Assembly (NCBI GenBank): GCA_007644065.1
Contig: VJWN01000009.1
Span: 1,302,001-1,366,000 of the forward strand
Reading direction: 5' to 3'
DNA length: 64,000 nt
DNA from: Margaritispora aquatica
Taxonomy: Eukaryota; Ascomycota; Leotiomycetes; Helotiales; Discinellaceae
The number at the start of each line of letters is the position of its first letter. The stretch's first letter is position 1. The notes under the pieces are model-generated. The model saw nothing but the letters and a program-made list of their open reading frames with translations. It was not told the DNA's origin and did no database searches. Positions 11,739 through 25,854 of the stretch are shown piece after piece. The position numbers were made by a program, and so were the translations under genes.

Positions 11739-13376
11739 GTTGAATTGATTTGTAGTCTTGATTGTTTAGCGAGTTGGTGAGGAAGATTGATGTTTCTTAG
11801 CATATTCTGTCAGTTGAGATCCACAAAACGAAGAGAAAAATCATCAGGAATGAAAGTTCTTACATGTGAGATGATAATGATAGAGTTGATGTGTGTTGAT
11901 CTCTGGATGAGTGCATATTGAACTCTGGGTTACAGACCTTTAAGTACTTCTCTCCCAGGTCACCTCATCGCGATCTTTACGGGCCAACAGCATCACACAC
12001 ATGCAAACTTTCTCTCCTCTATCTCCAATATCTGATAATAACATACGATAAAAGTCCGAAAGCTGAAATATAGAATGATGTCTCTGCTTTTGCCCCGCAT
12101 CTCGCTTATCTTCCCCTCCTCTACCAAAATGTAGGACGAGACATGTCTTAGGTCCTCAAGCTTGCAAGCGAGTTGTGGATCATTCCTGAGTTCGAACAAA
12201 CGAGTATCCTGCTCATGCTCTGCCATGTACTCTTCATGGGGGAGAACGGTTAATAGCCCTTTCTGAAGATCCTATACAACGAATTTATTTTCAGCCATAT
12301 GACTCCACTCGTTCATTTCTTAATTCCAATCTTCTCAATTACAAACTCAAAAGAGGACGAGGCCTACAACTACACCTGGACAATGGCAAGAATGAGAGGC
12401 TGTTGCTAGGCAGCCTTTGACATGTGAATTGTTTAAGAAAGGACTCACTCGGTGAGCATAGGAAAAGAGACAATAGGCTAATTGTGTTATCGCGCTTTGA
12501 TGATGTGATACTAAGAATTCCCGACAATAGAGATCTGCCTAAAATTAGCAATTGCTACCGTCACAATGTAAGAATTAAAGAGCTTCACGTTTTCGGATAT
12601 ACATCCGAGTTGAGACCAAATAGACCAAGCTTTCCGTTTAACCCAACACTGCAGAATGGACCAAATACAGGTAAAACGTGGTCGGACATTGGCTTGGTGT
12701 TCGTTCTCTGATAGGCTACCTAATAGTTTTCACCCACAAACTTAGACAAGAACCTTTCATAAGAGACAGCTTCTAGATGTAGAAGATCAGACCACGTTCT
12801 ATCCGAGTTTGGTTGGTTCTTACGGTCGTTATCAAGTATTTCGCTTTAGTGCTAGTGACATCAAGCTGTCATCCTTATTCGATCTGCAAAGCACAGCAAT
12901 CGACGATACAGTGGCAAGAAGAAACATAGCGGGGTACCAAGAAATACTTAGTCTTGGAGGACTTGCCAATCTTTGGAATGGTAAAATGTTCAACTAAAAT
13001 AGTTTTCAAGGAAATGCCCAGATTCGGATGAGTCTAGATCTTGATGTCTTGCAATAGGAACACAGCAATGGAACCTCAAGCTATCGGACGGATGAATGAA
13101 AGCCACATTCCTTGCTCTCTCCCTTCTCCCTTCACGCTATTTGATCGTATTCCGTTAGTTCTGAATTTTGGTTTGAGACATAACTTACTCAGCATGGCAT
13201 CTAAGTATGGCATATTCTATTTAGACTTATACTTCAAAAACGACTCTTCATTCTGTATTCTAGAACTGCACATTTTATGCAAACACAATAGACCTGGAAT
13301 ATAATGTACTCGATTGCCTGCAGTATAGCCAGAACTCCATCACCTTAGTGTCTGATTAAGCGAGGGTATTGCTCTA

Positions 13377-13443
13377 CAGTGGGGTGCAACAAGTGAAGGA
13401 CCCCCCCCTTGCAACGCCAAGCGGCATATTCCCAATACAGTAT
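13377..13443 (+). repeat. Left terminal inverted repeat of the MITE
   Basis: 67 bp, starting CAGTGGGG directly after the flanking TA. It pairs with 13679-13746. Confidence 0.9.
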
Positions 13444-13678
13444 GTTTTTCTATGCTGCTTTTACAATTATAATATTTGATAAACTACCCTTTTGACCGTA
13501 TTAGAGTATCAACTCTATTATTTATAGTTGTAGCTAGTCTATAAAATATAAAAGTATTTATATTATATCTAATATAAGATCTTACTACTTTGGCTCCTCT
13601 AAAGAGAGTTTTCTTTTCGTAGCGGTATTATTGATACTTTTAAAGGATAGAGATCGTAGGAAAAGCAGCATGAATAAT

Positions 13679-13746
13679 ATACTGTATTGGGAATATGCCA
13701 CTTGGCGTTGCAAGGGGGGGGGTCCTTCACTTGTTGCACCCTACTG
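13679..13746 (-). repeat. Right terminal inverted repeat of the MITE
   Basis: 68 bp. Read on the minus strand it starts CAGTAGGG and has one extra C in the homopolymer compared with the left arm. It is followed by TA. Confidence 0.9.
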
Positions 13747-15464
13747 TATGACTAACCGCCAAATATTTCAGAGCAAGGTTTTCGATATCTACGTAACCTC
13801 AAGGTTTTACTACACTTCACAAGATGTCAAGAATTGCGAGTAAAGCAACTTTACGTGTCAAATGCCATATGTAACTTTGGTCGTAGAATTCGTGGGTTCT
13901 TATCATTGACATACACACGGCGTCTAAACTTGTTACCTAGGTTCAAGATTTTTGTTGTGTCGCGACAACTTCTAGTGAAGTTTTTCTGCGCACAGCATGT
14001 CTCATTTGTGACGGTATCTTACGTATGGTATCCACATCTGTCTATTGTAATTATTCTTTTGCATCGTGCCGAGATTCTTACAATTTACACGGCTCGCTTA
14101 ATTTGGGTACTAATTCTAGCACGGCATCTCATTCACGGATGTCATTTCCCAACCAAGCTCCAAGATCTAGAATACGCCTTTTATATGTGCCTTATACAAC
14201 AGTCATAGCACTTTTGCGCAGTGTAGCAGCTCCCAACAGATCCGATTTGTTTGACATTATCTTTCGCACATATCACCCAATGTTTCACTGATAGTTCGTA
14301 GCAGATCAGCCAAAGAGAAGCCTGCCTGAATGTGTGCCTTTCTGATGCACTTCAATGGTCTGCTCTATTTCAGAATAGTTCGTAACTACCAAGCCTTCCT
14401 CTCAATATAGGAAAAACTGGTATTGGTTGAGCTATGACGAAGTATATCAAGGCACAGTGCACAGCTACCATTCTCACCAAGTTATGCGTGCCCCTCTCTT
14501 ATGACATAGGCTATGGGAAGTACTTCATAACTGGCTTCACATTTTGTAACTCAATACATGCTACCCTCCAATTCTCGCTGTGACCCACTTCGAACCTCCA
14601 AACCGCTCGCTTGTACAGAATAACTATTTGGCTCGCAACTTCAGATCTTGAATGTTATTGTGCCAATGCTATATCTCTCTATCAAAATTTGAAGAGGCAG
14701 GAAAGCCCCGCAAGTGCTCCTCTTTGTATGGCTTGAAGATAGCAATACAAGATTGCCAGATCTTGGACTCCTGCTACATGACTCAAAATTTGTATGAGAG
14801 ACTTGACTGTTTTGTTTTGTAAGATAAAGACATTCAGGATAAACTGCAAAGCTATTAATTACTCCATAGTCTCTATAAGGAAAATATGTCTCTAGAAGTA
14901 ATACCAACTCAGCTTGTCTAGTACCATTCTCGAGTGTGACTCGGAATCTCTCACTGTGAAAGATATCGGCAAGCCTCGGAGAAGTAATAATTAGTCAGCC
15001 TGAATCTCCCTCGCTAGAAAACCGAGATGCTCGTACTTAATCTGATTATAGCTGATGGTGTTACCAAGGGTAACAATGTAATGCCTCGGGTGTCACTTTC
15101 TCGCCTGCCCATGGCACAAAGCCTCCAAATTTAATTTTTTTGGCAATACCAAAGGCAAGATCAACATTGAAAAGCAAGGATTGTGGGATAAGACGCCGAG
15201 TATCAATATTCGAATGCAAATCAGGGCTTGGAGGCATGGTACAGTTAGTTAGACTGAAGGCAAAAGCCGAAGCAGGTGGTGGAGTAACTTATATGAAAGA
15301 TCCATCTTCCATCTCACTTGATCACAAATTCTCAGTTATCAACACCCGAAGAGAAGTGGGAATACTTCCGTCCTCTCCCCTGTTTTTCTCTAAATCTTAC
15401 CTGAATAGACTCAAGACCTCATAGCTGTCAACCACACCCTCCACATTTTCAACCTTTCGCCAAT

Positions 15465-15839
15465 ATGTTCATCTCGTTGAAGCATACCCTCCTAATTGCT
15501 AGTGCTCTGATAGCCAGTGTTAACGCGACATGTGCATGCTTGCCAGACAGTATCGGCCTCGTTTGTGGTAACCGAGTATATGTCTCCCGCACCTGTCAAA
15601 AAGATCCTGAAAGCTGACTAGCATAACAACAGTTGATTGACTGCCACGACCACACTAGCACATGTAGATCTGGTACTCTTTACGAATGCTCAGGTACACA
15701 ACTTCAGAGCGAAGCGAGACCATTCACTGACTGCGATGTGTTTGGTCAAAGCTGCAAGGAAATTGATATAAATACTGAAATCGTTGGGCATGCCGTGTAT
15801 AGCGACATCTGTGCCCTAGGAGGCTTAGGAGGGTTCTAA
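15465..15839 (+). CDS. Small secreted cysteine-rich protein (candidate effector), copy 2
   Basis: Two exons, 15465-15575 and 15633-15839, encode 105 aa. The 57-nt intron starts GTATAT, has a GCTGACTAG branch site and ends ACAACAG. Without splicing the frame stops 11 codons into the intron. Residues 1-21 form a signal peptide (core LLIASALIASVNA). The mature 84 residues hold nine Cys (23, 25, 34, 41, 48, 56, 71, 78, 97), an odd number, so one may be free or pair between molecules. The end is Gly-rich (ALGGLGGF). It is a paralogue of the gene at 11297-11738 with the same intron position; the Cys at 41 is Ser in that copy. No family is recognised; secretion is inferred from the signal peptide. 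Such proteins are often plant-interaction effectors in related fungi, but nothing here proves that. Confidence 0.75.
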
Positions 15840-17868
15840 ATGGTGATTGTCGAACTTTTGTGGAGAGTCGGGTTACCGTTTTTGGGTGGAGGGTATATCT
15901 GGGAGGACTTAGCCGAGGAGACGGGGGAGAAATCCATGGTATGATGGTTCTGCCTGTGTGTCTTTCAATATCTATGTACGAATTTAGTTCGTTCGTTATA
16001 GCTACAAGGAAAAATTGGTTGTTTTACTTCTGCGTAACTTGCCTCTGGTATCGTTGTTCTCGGCCTAGGTTGGCATTGGGAGAATTCTCAAGGTATCGAG
16101 GACACTTAGTAACTGTATATTATCGGTGACGGTAAAAGAAAGCACGAATAAACTACACGCCTTGATATCTAATGATACCTCCTCCTTGGACTACTCTCAT
16201 AATGCTAGGCTACTCAAATTCATCATCGTCGAAGATGGCAATACTGCTGTAAAGAATGTGCTCAAAGTCATACACACCGAAAATAATGGAAAAGCATAGA
16301 AACAAAAGATTCGTTAGGAGTTTCCTTCGGGTATTTGCGATTTCTAGACACCAACTAGTATATCGGGTCGCTTCTAGCTTTGAAAAGACCGAAATTGGGT
16401 AACCTCGATAGCCGAACCAAAATTAGAAAAGAAGTTAGGCGACAGAGTAGAGGAAATTTGACTTGGAAACATCGAAAGCCAGAGTCTACTTGTGTCTTTT
16501 ATGGATGATCAAAATATACTACCTTCCTGAAAAAGATAAAATAAGCAATGCCATTGAATCAAGAATCAGATACTTTCTTTAATGTGATTGTGTATTCAGA
16601 TTTCGGCACAGTGTTAAAACTCGGGATATTGTAGCTCAACCGACTTTACATATGAGCCTTAAACACAAAAGTAAACAGCGAGCCAAAGGAAAGTTAGGGA
16701 TAGAAGTGAGAAATAAAGATAAGGTCATTAGATCATATCTCCAAAATTCAGTATCAATTGTAAAGTCTCAAGTCTCAACTTCGGAGGACATACACAGTTC
16801 CCGCCGAACCGTGTTGTAAAAAGCTTGAAAACCCCACCAGACCATCTCAGCCTTATGGATGGAGACTAACTCATACCCAGAAGCTCGAGAACCCAAGATT
16901 GGAACTACCAAGAAACAAAAGTGTGGGTGAGATATCTTGAAGTCAGGGCAAGATTTTACTGCGCACCGATCGCCTCCAACCAATCCATCAACATAGCCTG
17001 CAGCAAAGCTCAAGCCCTATAAACAATACGAGCTATCACGATAACGCAGGAGAAAAACTTGATTGTGCTGCAGCGAGATTTATTGGTTGTGGCTTTGTGT
17101 GTTTTTGGTTCCTGCTTTGGAGGGTGTGAAAGATGATGATGGAGTGGAGAGTTGAGAGTTCAGGTCATGGTACAGCCCGCCTGCTGCTCCCAGCGCCTCC
17201 CCACACTTGGAGCAGACCGCTAGACCTTCATCTCGTCTCGTCTCGTCTCGTCTCGTCCCGCTGCACAAGCTTTCGCTTCCCCTTCTTCTGAGTGAGGCCT
17301 CCAGACACCAGCAAAAACAATTCCAAACCACTTCTTTGAACACACGTTGAAACACAATGCACCAAAACCAAAGAATATGAACAGAATAGAAGAGAAAGAC
17401 AAGAATAGTATCTTCATGCACGATCGACTCTTCTATCACACCCTTATCACATCTCAAGCCACGATTTATACACCTTGGCCATCGAATTGGTGTTGTGGTT
17501 TTGGAGTTTGATATCTTGAAGTTGAGGCTGTGCCGTGCTGCTCCCATGGCCCTGGAGCTACTGCACCTCTATTCCTGCATATGGCATCATTGAGCACAAT
17601 GGGATTCAGGACTGCTCAGGGGGAAGAGCCGCATGGAGATAGATATATAGATCTATTTACCCCTCCATCTTGAGATTATCCATCAGATCAGATCATTCAA
17701 TATCAAAGCTCAAGTCCTCATTGTCCCAAACCCAGCTCTTCCCCCAGCTATTCAGCTCCTTCAACACGCGCACATTTCCAAACTGTACCAACGAGCACTT
17801 ACAATATTTCCAAGACAGCTTCAACCAGACTGAAGTGCAAGTCGATTTCACATCAAAATCACATCACC
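15840..17868. other. Intergenic region
   Basis: No supportable gene. A TCTCG pentamer is repeated five times at 17231-17255. A minus-strand open frame at 17080-17547 crosses this repeat and shows no domain; I treat it as chance. From about 17690 the sequence becomes C/A-rich, consistent with the leader of the next gene. Confidence 0.5.
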
Positions 17869-18288
17869 ATGTCTGGTATTACTTCCATGGTTGCTCGTCC
17901 AGGCTCCGCTGCAACATCAATCGCGGGGTATGTCCCAAGTCCAAGCTCCATTATCACTAAGTAACACTTAAACAGCTCAGTCGAGGGACCAGCCCAACAA
18001 AACATGATCGCTCGACTTCGAGGAATGACAGTGCCACAACGAACATGGCTCAATCAATGGTTGCAACAAAACCATCGACATGAGAGGATTGCAACCGGGA
18101 CGATGGCAATGGGCATGGCCGTCCTTACAAGGGAGATGATGGAGATGCACATTCAGAGATCTCCAGATATGCGAGGCATGTTGGATTGCTTGCCCGTCGC
18201 TGGAAGAAGTGCAGAGGGTGAGAATTTTATGGGTTGGAGACAAAAGCTGGGGACATGGCCGACTCCCGCTACTCCAAGACGGTCTTGA
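17869..18288 (+). CDS. Conserved-looking small protein of unknown function, 123 aa
   Basis: Exons 17869-17927 and 17976-18288 with a 48-nt intron (GTATGT...TTAAACAG). The start ATG has a good context (caccATGtc). The N-terminal ~25 residues are Ser/Ala-rich; a helical, Arg/Met/Gln-rich middle follows (LRGMTVPQRTWLNQWLQQNH, then TGTMAMGMAVLTREMMEMH). There are no signal peptide, no clear membrane segment and no known catalytic motif. The TMAMGMAVLTREM stretch is mildly hydrophobic. I do not recognise the family. The spliced frame, start context and stop placement support a real gene, but there is no homology evidence available to me. A small mitochondrial or nuclear protein is possible. Confidence 0.55.
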
Positions 18289-19262
18289 GGAAGCAGTTGC
18301 TGAGGGAGGACTGAGTTTTGATGATGGGACTTTTTGAAGGATATGCAGCATAGACATGGGTAGCTACAGGTTGATAGCATGATTGGATACGAAGTGATGG
18401 AATGTACTGGTACACTTTCTTTGGCTATGACATTGGTCGGAAGAGCTGGGAGGATTGATGCTAGATATTAGGACATACTCCATACAACGGACCGATTTTT
18501 CTTGCTTTCAAAGCTGAGCATTATTTCATGAGTGGACAACTTATCCATGATAGAACGTTTGGCTTGAGCTGAGGACAATCGTGCGACAAGCTCAACTTCA
18601 TGACTCGAGTTTCGATCGAACAACGATTCAGGGAGCTTGATGGAGACAAACATAGGCAACTAATACAAAAGTATCTTTCTAGAGTTGAATGATGAAGATG
18701 AGAGTACATAATCAAATGATGAATAATCCTCTTGCCTTCCATTCAGCTTAAATCCGAAAATCGCCCTCACGTGCAAATCCTTTGCCTGGAGCGGATCCGA
18801 GACATTCCTTCCATTTCTCTTCGTAGTGTTTTGAATCAGGCGGTGGGCAATGAGCGTGGGCGTAGGCGTGAGCGTGAATGTGAGCGTGAGGCTACGAAAG
18901 CTAAGGTACCTAGGCCAGCCTGTGAGTGCGAGGCCTGTTCTGCCTGCTGAGGTGGTGTTTGGAAGAGCGGAGAGCCTGGTCGAAATCGATTAGGAAGTCG
19001 CGCTAGTGGGTAGTGAATCTGGCTGCTTGCTGTTCCTGAAGCTCCCAACCACAAAGTGATCTCTTGAGTGACGAACATAAAGGTGTTTCTTCCACAACAC
19101 AACCTCCATCCAAAAACATCTAACTTTTCTACATCTCCAAATACCTTCACTGGTCCTCCACCTCCGCAAATCTCGTATTCAAACTCGAATACAACCATAA
19201 CCCAACCCCCCAGCAAACAACACCTTTCTATCTACTAATTACATCTACCATCTACATTCAAA
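18289..19262. other. CDC48 promoter region
   Basis: The 3' UTR of the preceding gene comes first, then the CDC48 upstream region. A degenerate GTGAGC/GTGGGC hexamer run lies at about 18846-18892. The last ~150 bp before CDC48 are pyrimidine-rich with CATCTACCATCTAC-type repeats, as in highly expressed fungal genes. Confidence 0.5.
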
Positions 19263-22007
<2,745 letters not shown>

Positions 22008-22918
22008 GCGTGCAATGTACTATATTCCCTTATTCGTCACATCTTGAGCATGGTATGCATGGAAATGAACCAGAAGAAAGGCTGGAAGGCGGTAGCTTTT
22101 TGCATGGTTGGTTTCGAGGAGTGGATATGATAGTAGACTTTCTCCATTTTTTCCATACTCTGGAGTCGGGTTTGGGGGAAGTGAGCTGCTATGCTTGTGA
22201 CATCCACTGAGGTGGTGGAGGAGTCTTATGAGCAATATCATACACCCGATCTTGCCTACCTTCCTCATCTCGAATCATAGATAGCATCCAATAAAATATT
22301 ATGACAATCTGTGTTTTATGTGTATCTGGTGGTCGTTGGGTTTTTATGCTCGCTTCATTGTTATCAACTGTCTGTGCTTAGTTCGTTATGGCCTTCTTCA
22401 ACACGTTGATGCATCGTTCGGGTAGTCGTTTCTTGTGTACTTGCCAAGCATGAAGTGAAGTGAGAATGTGATTGAACTCCTCTATGATTGTATACAGCCA
22501 CAAATGAGTCGAATCCCCAGCCCCTATGCATTGCAGTGAGAATTAAGGCAAGCAAGCTATCAACGCCCTTTTAACCATGCCGCTACAACTTTCTCTCATT
22601 CACAGTTCATCTGTATAAACTCCTCGACCTGCACCTCCACAACCTTTAAACACCACCCAATGAATATTCACCCATGCTTTTGTACTCAACCTTCCGAGTT
22701 CTCATAGGAAACTAACATCCTACTCGTGCGCCTTTTTCGAGTCTTGCTTGATTGACGAAAAATTAATCCTCAAGACCCGGCTCTTCTTTCATCTTGACTT
22801 TCGAATCTTCTTCATCATCGTACCCGTATTCTTTTTCTATACTCTTTCTCGGAATGAGATGTCCTGCTCTTTTCACCTCTTTAGCTTCGTGTGATTCTGC
22901 TTGGGCAAGTGACTATAG
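22008..22918. other. Convergent intergenic region after CDC48
   Basis: Holds the CDC48 3' UTR and the 3' UTR of the minus-strand gene ending at 22919. No gene or structured RNA seen. The first ~330 bp are T-rich, as expected for a fungal 3' end. Confidence 0.5.
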
Positions 22919-23643
22919 TCACTCGGCGAGCTCGCACACTTGCTCCAGGCTCTCTCGTGTAATCCGAACTCCTTCGTCCAGCACGCTCTTGGGCACAGCT
23001 AGGCTGACGCCGTTTTCACCATGACCCTTCTTTGATACTATTGCTCCCACTATTAGCTTTTGATCCTTCAAATCTGCCACCCCTTCATGTGCGAGTGGGA
23101 GTAAATCCCAAGAAGACACACGTACCAGTTCCGTTGACGCCATTTGTCTTTGAATTACCATTCCCATTCGTACTGCTCGATCCGGACGACAACGTGGCAG
23201 ATGAAGCAGACGATGCACCAGCTTCGGCAGCTCGTGCAGCTTCCGAATCGAGGCGGATGTGCTCCATTACTTCGCTCATGAGCTCAGGAAATGTATGAAT
23301 GTTGCCTTGGCGGAGGAGAGACAGAGCATGTGCTTGGATGAGGGAAGGCCAATTTGTGGGCGATGCATGGAGGGAGTGTAAGAGGGTTTCTTGGATTCTA
23401 TAGAAGTGGTGTTAGTGTGTTATATCTTCGAAAGTGAGTACGGTGAAAATGGTGGATTAGCAACGAGTTGAGAATAGAGACTAGTGTTAGAAAGAGATTT
23501 CAAGAGACATACCGAGCTATGTGACCATCTCGTAGTAGGACCGTGTTTATCTGTGAGCGAAGGTCTGGGTCTTGAGTGGTGGTAGTGTATGTCGAGACAG
23601 CTTTTGGTACTCGGACTGGAGTCGAAGGCTGGGAGGGCGACAT
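22919..23643 (-). CDS. Unknown ascomycete protein, 173 aa
   Basis: Three exons on the minus strand: 23643-23513, 23397-23126 and 23037-22919; both introns keep the frame. The N-terminus is Ser/Pro-rich and disordered. Residues about 28-90 look like a helical domain (RSQINTVLLRDGHIARIQET, then HALSLLRQGNIHTFPELMSEVMEHIR). A low-complexity Ala/Ser/Asn/Gly linker follows, and exon 3 encodes a second short helical element (LAVPKSVLDEGVRITRESLE). There is no signal peptide, membrane segment or catalytic motif. The layout of two short conserved-looking helices joined by a linker is typical of a small subunit of a nuclear or chromatin complex, but that is a guess. I do not recognise the family. Confidence 0.65.
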
Positions 23644-25854
23644 TGTGATGTCTTTGTGAATGATGTTGGTATGCGTATGTAAATTTCTAACTTTGGTTCG
23701 CGTGCAGGTTCTGCTCTCGAATTCTCCTGTAGCAAGCTCAAGCCTAGGACCGAGAAGATATTTCTGATAGATGGAAGGAAGATTCGCGATGTGCTTAAGT
23801 TTGTGATTTGGTCAAGATAATTGGAAAGAACAATTGCAGATTGACAAGGAAGTATGAGTTTATATGGCTTTGTAGATATTATAGTGGCAGAATAACCGAG
23901 CTGACAATAGGTAGTGAGTGTTCCTATTGTGCTGGAGACTTAGTATTGTTAGATATGGAGGGGTTGAGATAATGGAATTCGAAAGGAGGCTGAGATGATA
24001 TTGGGATGGTTTTAGGATGGGAACAAAGGCTAATTTTACCTAAGCCAATCAAATGAGTGTGGGTATACAAGGCTGAACGCGATATATTCTTGGTGAAGAT
24101 GTTGTGCTTCATGCTTCATGCTTCATCGATGAATTTCGGACGAAACCGCATTCTGTATTGCGTATAACAAGTATACCAACAGTTAAAGTTGACATGTTGA
24201 TGTTACTCGTGTCATGATGGTTGGTGATCACAATAGCTTGAAGAGATAGGTACCTTGTGGCTAAGCAGGTTCAATAGATCTTCACTCTCAGAGCAACCTT
24301 CAAGACTAGCATGTGTGCTTGGATGCTTTCCATGCTCTCCATTGTCATACAAGCGCATCGAGCATCGAGCATCAATTCAGTCAGTCCAACGACCTCGTTA
24401 GTGCCGTATTTCCAAATGCTCCCACTGTCTGTTACCAAGTCGGGTCTGACTTTCGCAGGATTGGATTAATCACGGCTCTTTACTAAATGGCAAAGCCTAG
24501 AGATGCAGAGTGATTCCATGATCCGACTTGGATATCTGTGTCCTGCTGCAAACTTGACATCAAGTCCTGGTTCTATGATGGCAGACATCCTTCTATTCGT
24601 CTTGGAATGTAGAAATCAGATATGAGGGCCTGCAGATCATGGCCTAGATCTAGCAGGTCTTCCTTCCAGATCTCCATCTCTTTGGAACACACCATTGATG
24701 TCTTGTTCCAATATATTGGCTGATGAATGCCACAGAAGAAGCGAATATCATGCAAAGTGGATGGTCTGGGGAAGTTCTGCATTGACCAATAGATGTTTAT
24801 TTCTATGGGCACACCAAAAGATGATAGAACAATCCACAGACGTACCCTGACCAAGTGACCAAGAGAAAATAGGCTGGTTATAAAACATCTTTGGCGGTCC
24901 GTATCAAGCTTCGATTTAGTCCAATCAATACCCAACCGCAACATATACCCTCGAGCTCCTGAAACGACCTGCCAGTTTCAGGGATACAAAAAAAAGAAGT
25001 TGTTCCGTTGATTTCAAGTCCTGATTGGTTTTGACTGATTAGACCTGTCAGCTTCTCTCCAATCATCCAGCTCAATATGGATCGGCCGAGCTTCTCCTTA
25101 CGACACAATGCTCCTTTGGTCTTTTCACTCCTGTCACCTTGGACACCCTTTCAACCAACCCTGAAGACGAGAGCTGTATCTAGCCATGTATCCAGATATT
25201 CAACCCACCGGAGTCAACAGGAGCTGGATCTTTGAGGCGTTGGCTCCGTCCGGTAAGCAAAGAATCTCCTGCTGTAAAGTACCCCCAGCACCAAGTGGTC
25301 TCGCGCTTTCCTTCTGTTTGCTCTCTTTTTTCTCCCTCTCTCAACATCAAACATATACAACGACTCCTTTCGTCCAGTGCTGTGCATTGTCCATTCTTTT
25401 TCACTTCTTTCCCGCTGTTTGTTCGAGATCTTCAGTCAGCACGGCATAGCACGCAACTGCAGTTCGCATACACGTTTCTACCATTCGTCCAATTTGCGTC
25501 ATTCAAGCAAAGCTTCACAGTGCAGGAACACCTCTGGTCACAGCTCCTCAAAAAGGAACAGCTCGTTCTTCATTGTGTGCTCGAGCAGACATCCGACGAT
25601 AGCTGTCACAAAAGCAGGGGAATCGTGGGAAGCAACGAGCAAAACTATCCGTCTCAAACGCGCTCCGTTTGGTGTACCCCTCGCGTACGACTCTTTACTA
25701 AGGACAGTCGTGGACCTTCCCTGGCGATATCTTCATCAGATATATTGACTTTGATAAACCGGTACCTTTCCAGGAGCTACGCAAATCACCACTCGACATC
25801 GTGAACTTTCTTCTTTGACGTCCACAATCGTGAGATACATATCGAACACCAACT
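23644..25854. other. Intergenic region with long CT-rich leader of the GPI protein gene
   Basis: About 2.2 kb. A CTTCATG heptamer is repeated three times near 24107-24127. The right 550 bp (about 25300-25854) are strongly C/T-rich and resemble a 5' leader. A 190-codon open frame at 25232-25804 lies entirely in that leader and has no domain, so I do not call it. Confidence 0.5.

Larger units (their letters stand above)
13377..13746. mobile_element. MITE-like non-autonomous DNA transposon, 370 bp, TA target duplication
   Basis: Long terminal inverted repeats of about 67 bp begin CAGT(G/A)GGGTGCAACAAGTG and run through a C-tract (8 C on the left, 9 on the right) to ...CCCAATACAGTAT. The arms differ by two substitutions and one C. 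Weaker complementarity (CTATGCTGCTTTT versus TTCATGCTGCTTTT) extends the arms further. The element is flanked on both sides by TA (13375-13376 and 13747-13748), the target duplication of the Tc1/mariner/pogo (Fot1-like) superfamily. The core is AT-rich with no open frame, so it must be mobilised in trans. The near-identical arms point to a fairly recent insertion. Confidence 0.88.
11739..15464. other. Intergenic region between the two secreted cysteine-rich genes
   Basis: About 3.7 kb between two divergently transcribed paralogues. The only structured element I can define is the MITE at 13377-13746. Open frames (for example 13834-14208 and 15140-15424) have no recognisable domain, no convincing start context and no link to the flanking genes. 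No third copy of the secreted-protein signature was found by eye. Confidence 0.55.

Noticed and set aside
11739..15464. A third copy of the secreted cysteine-rich family between the two found
   Set aside because: I looked for the CxC(L/M)P...LxCGxR block on both strands and found none.
17080..17547. 155-codon minus-strand frame
   Set aside because: Crosses the TCTCG pentamer run and a C/T-rich stretch. Composition explains it and no motif was seen.
24573..24944. 123-codon minus-strand frame
   Set aside because: No motif, no plausible splice partners with the neighbouring frame at 24878-25108.
25232..25804. 190-codon forward frame before the GPI protein gene
   Set aside because: Lies within the CT-rich leader, shows no domain, and ends just before the real start. 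Treated as chance.
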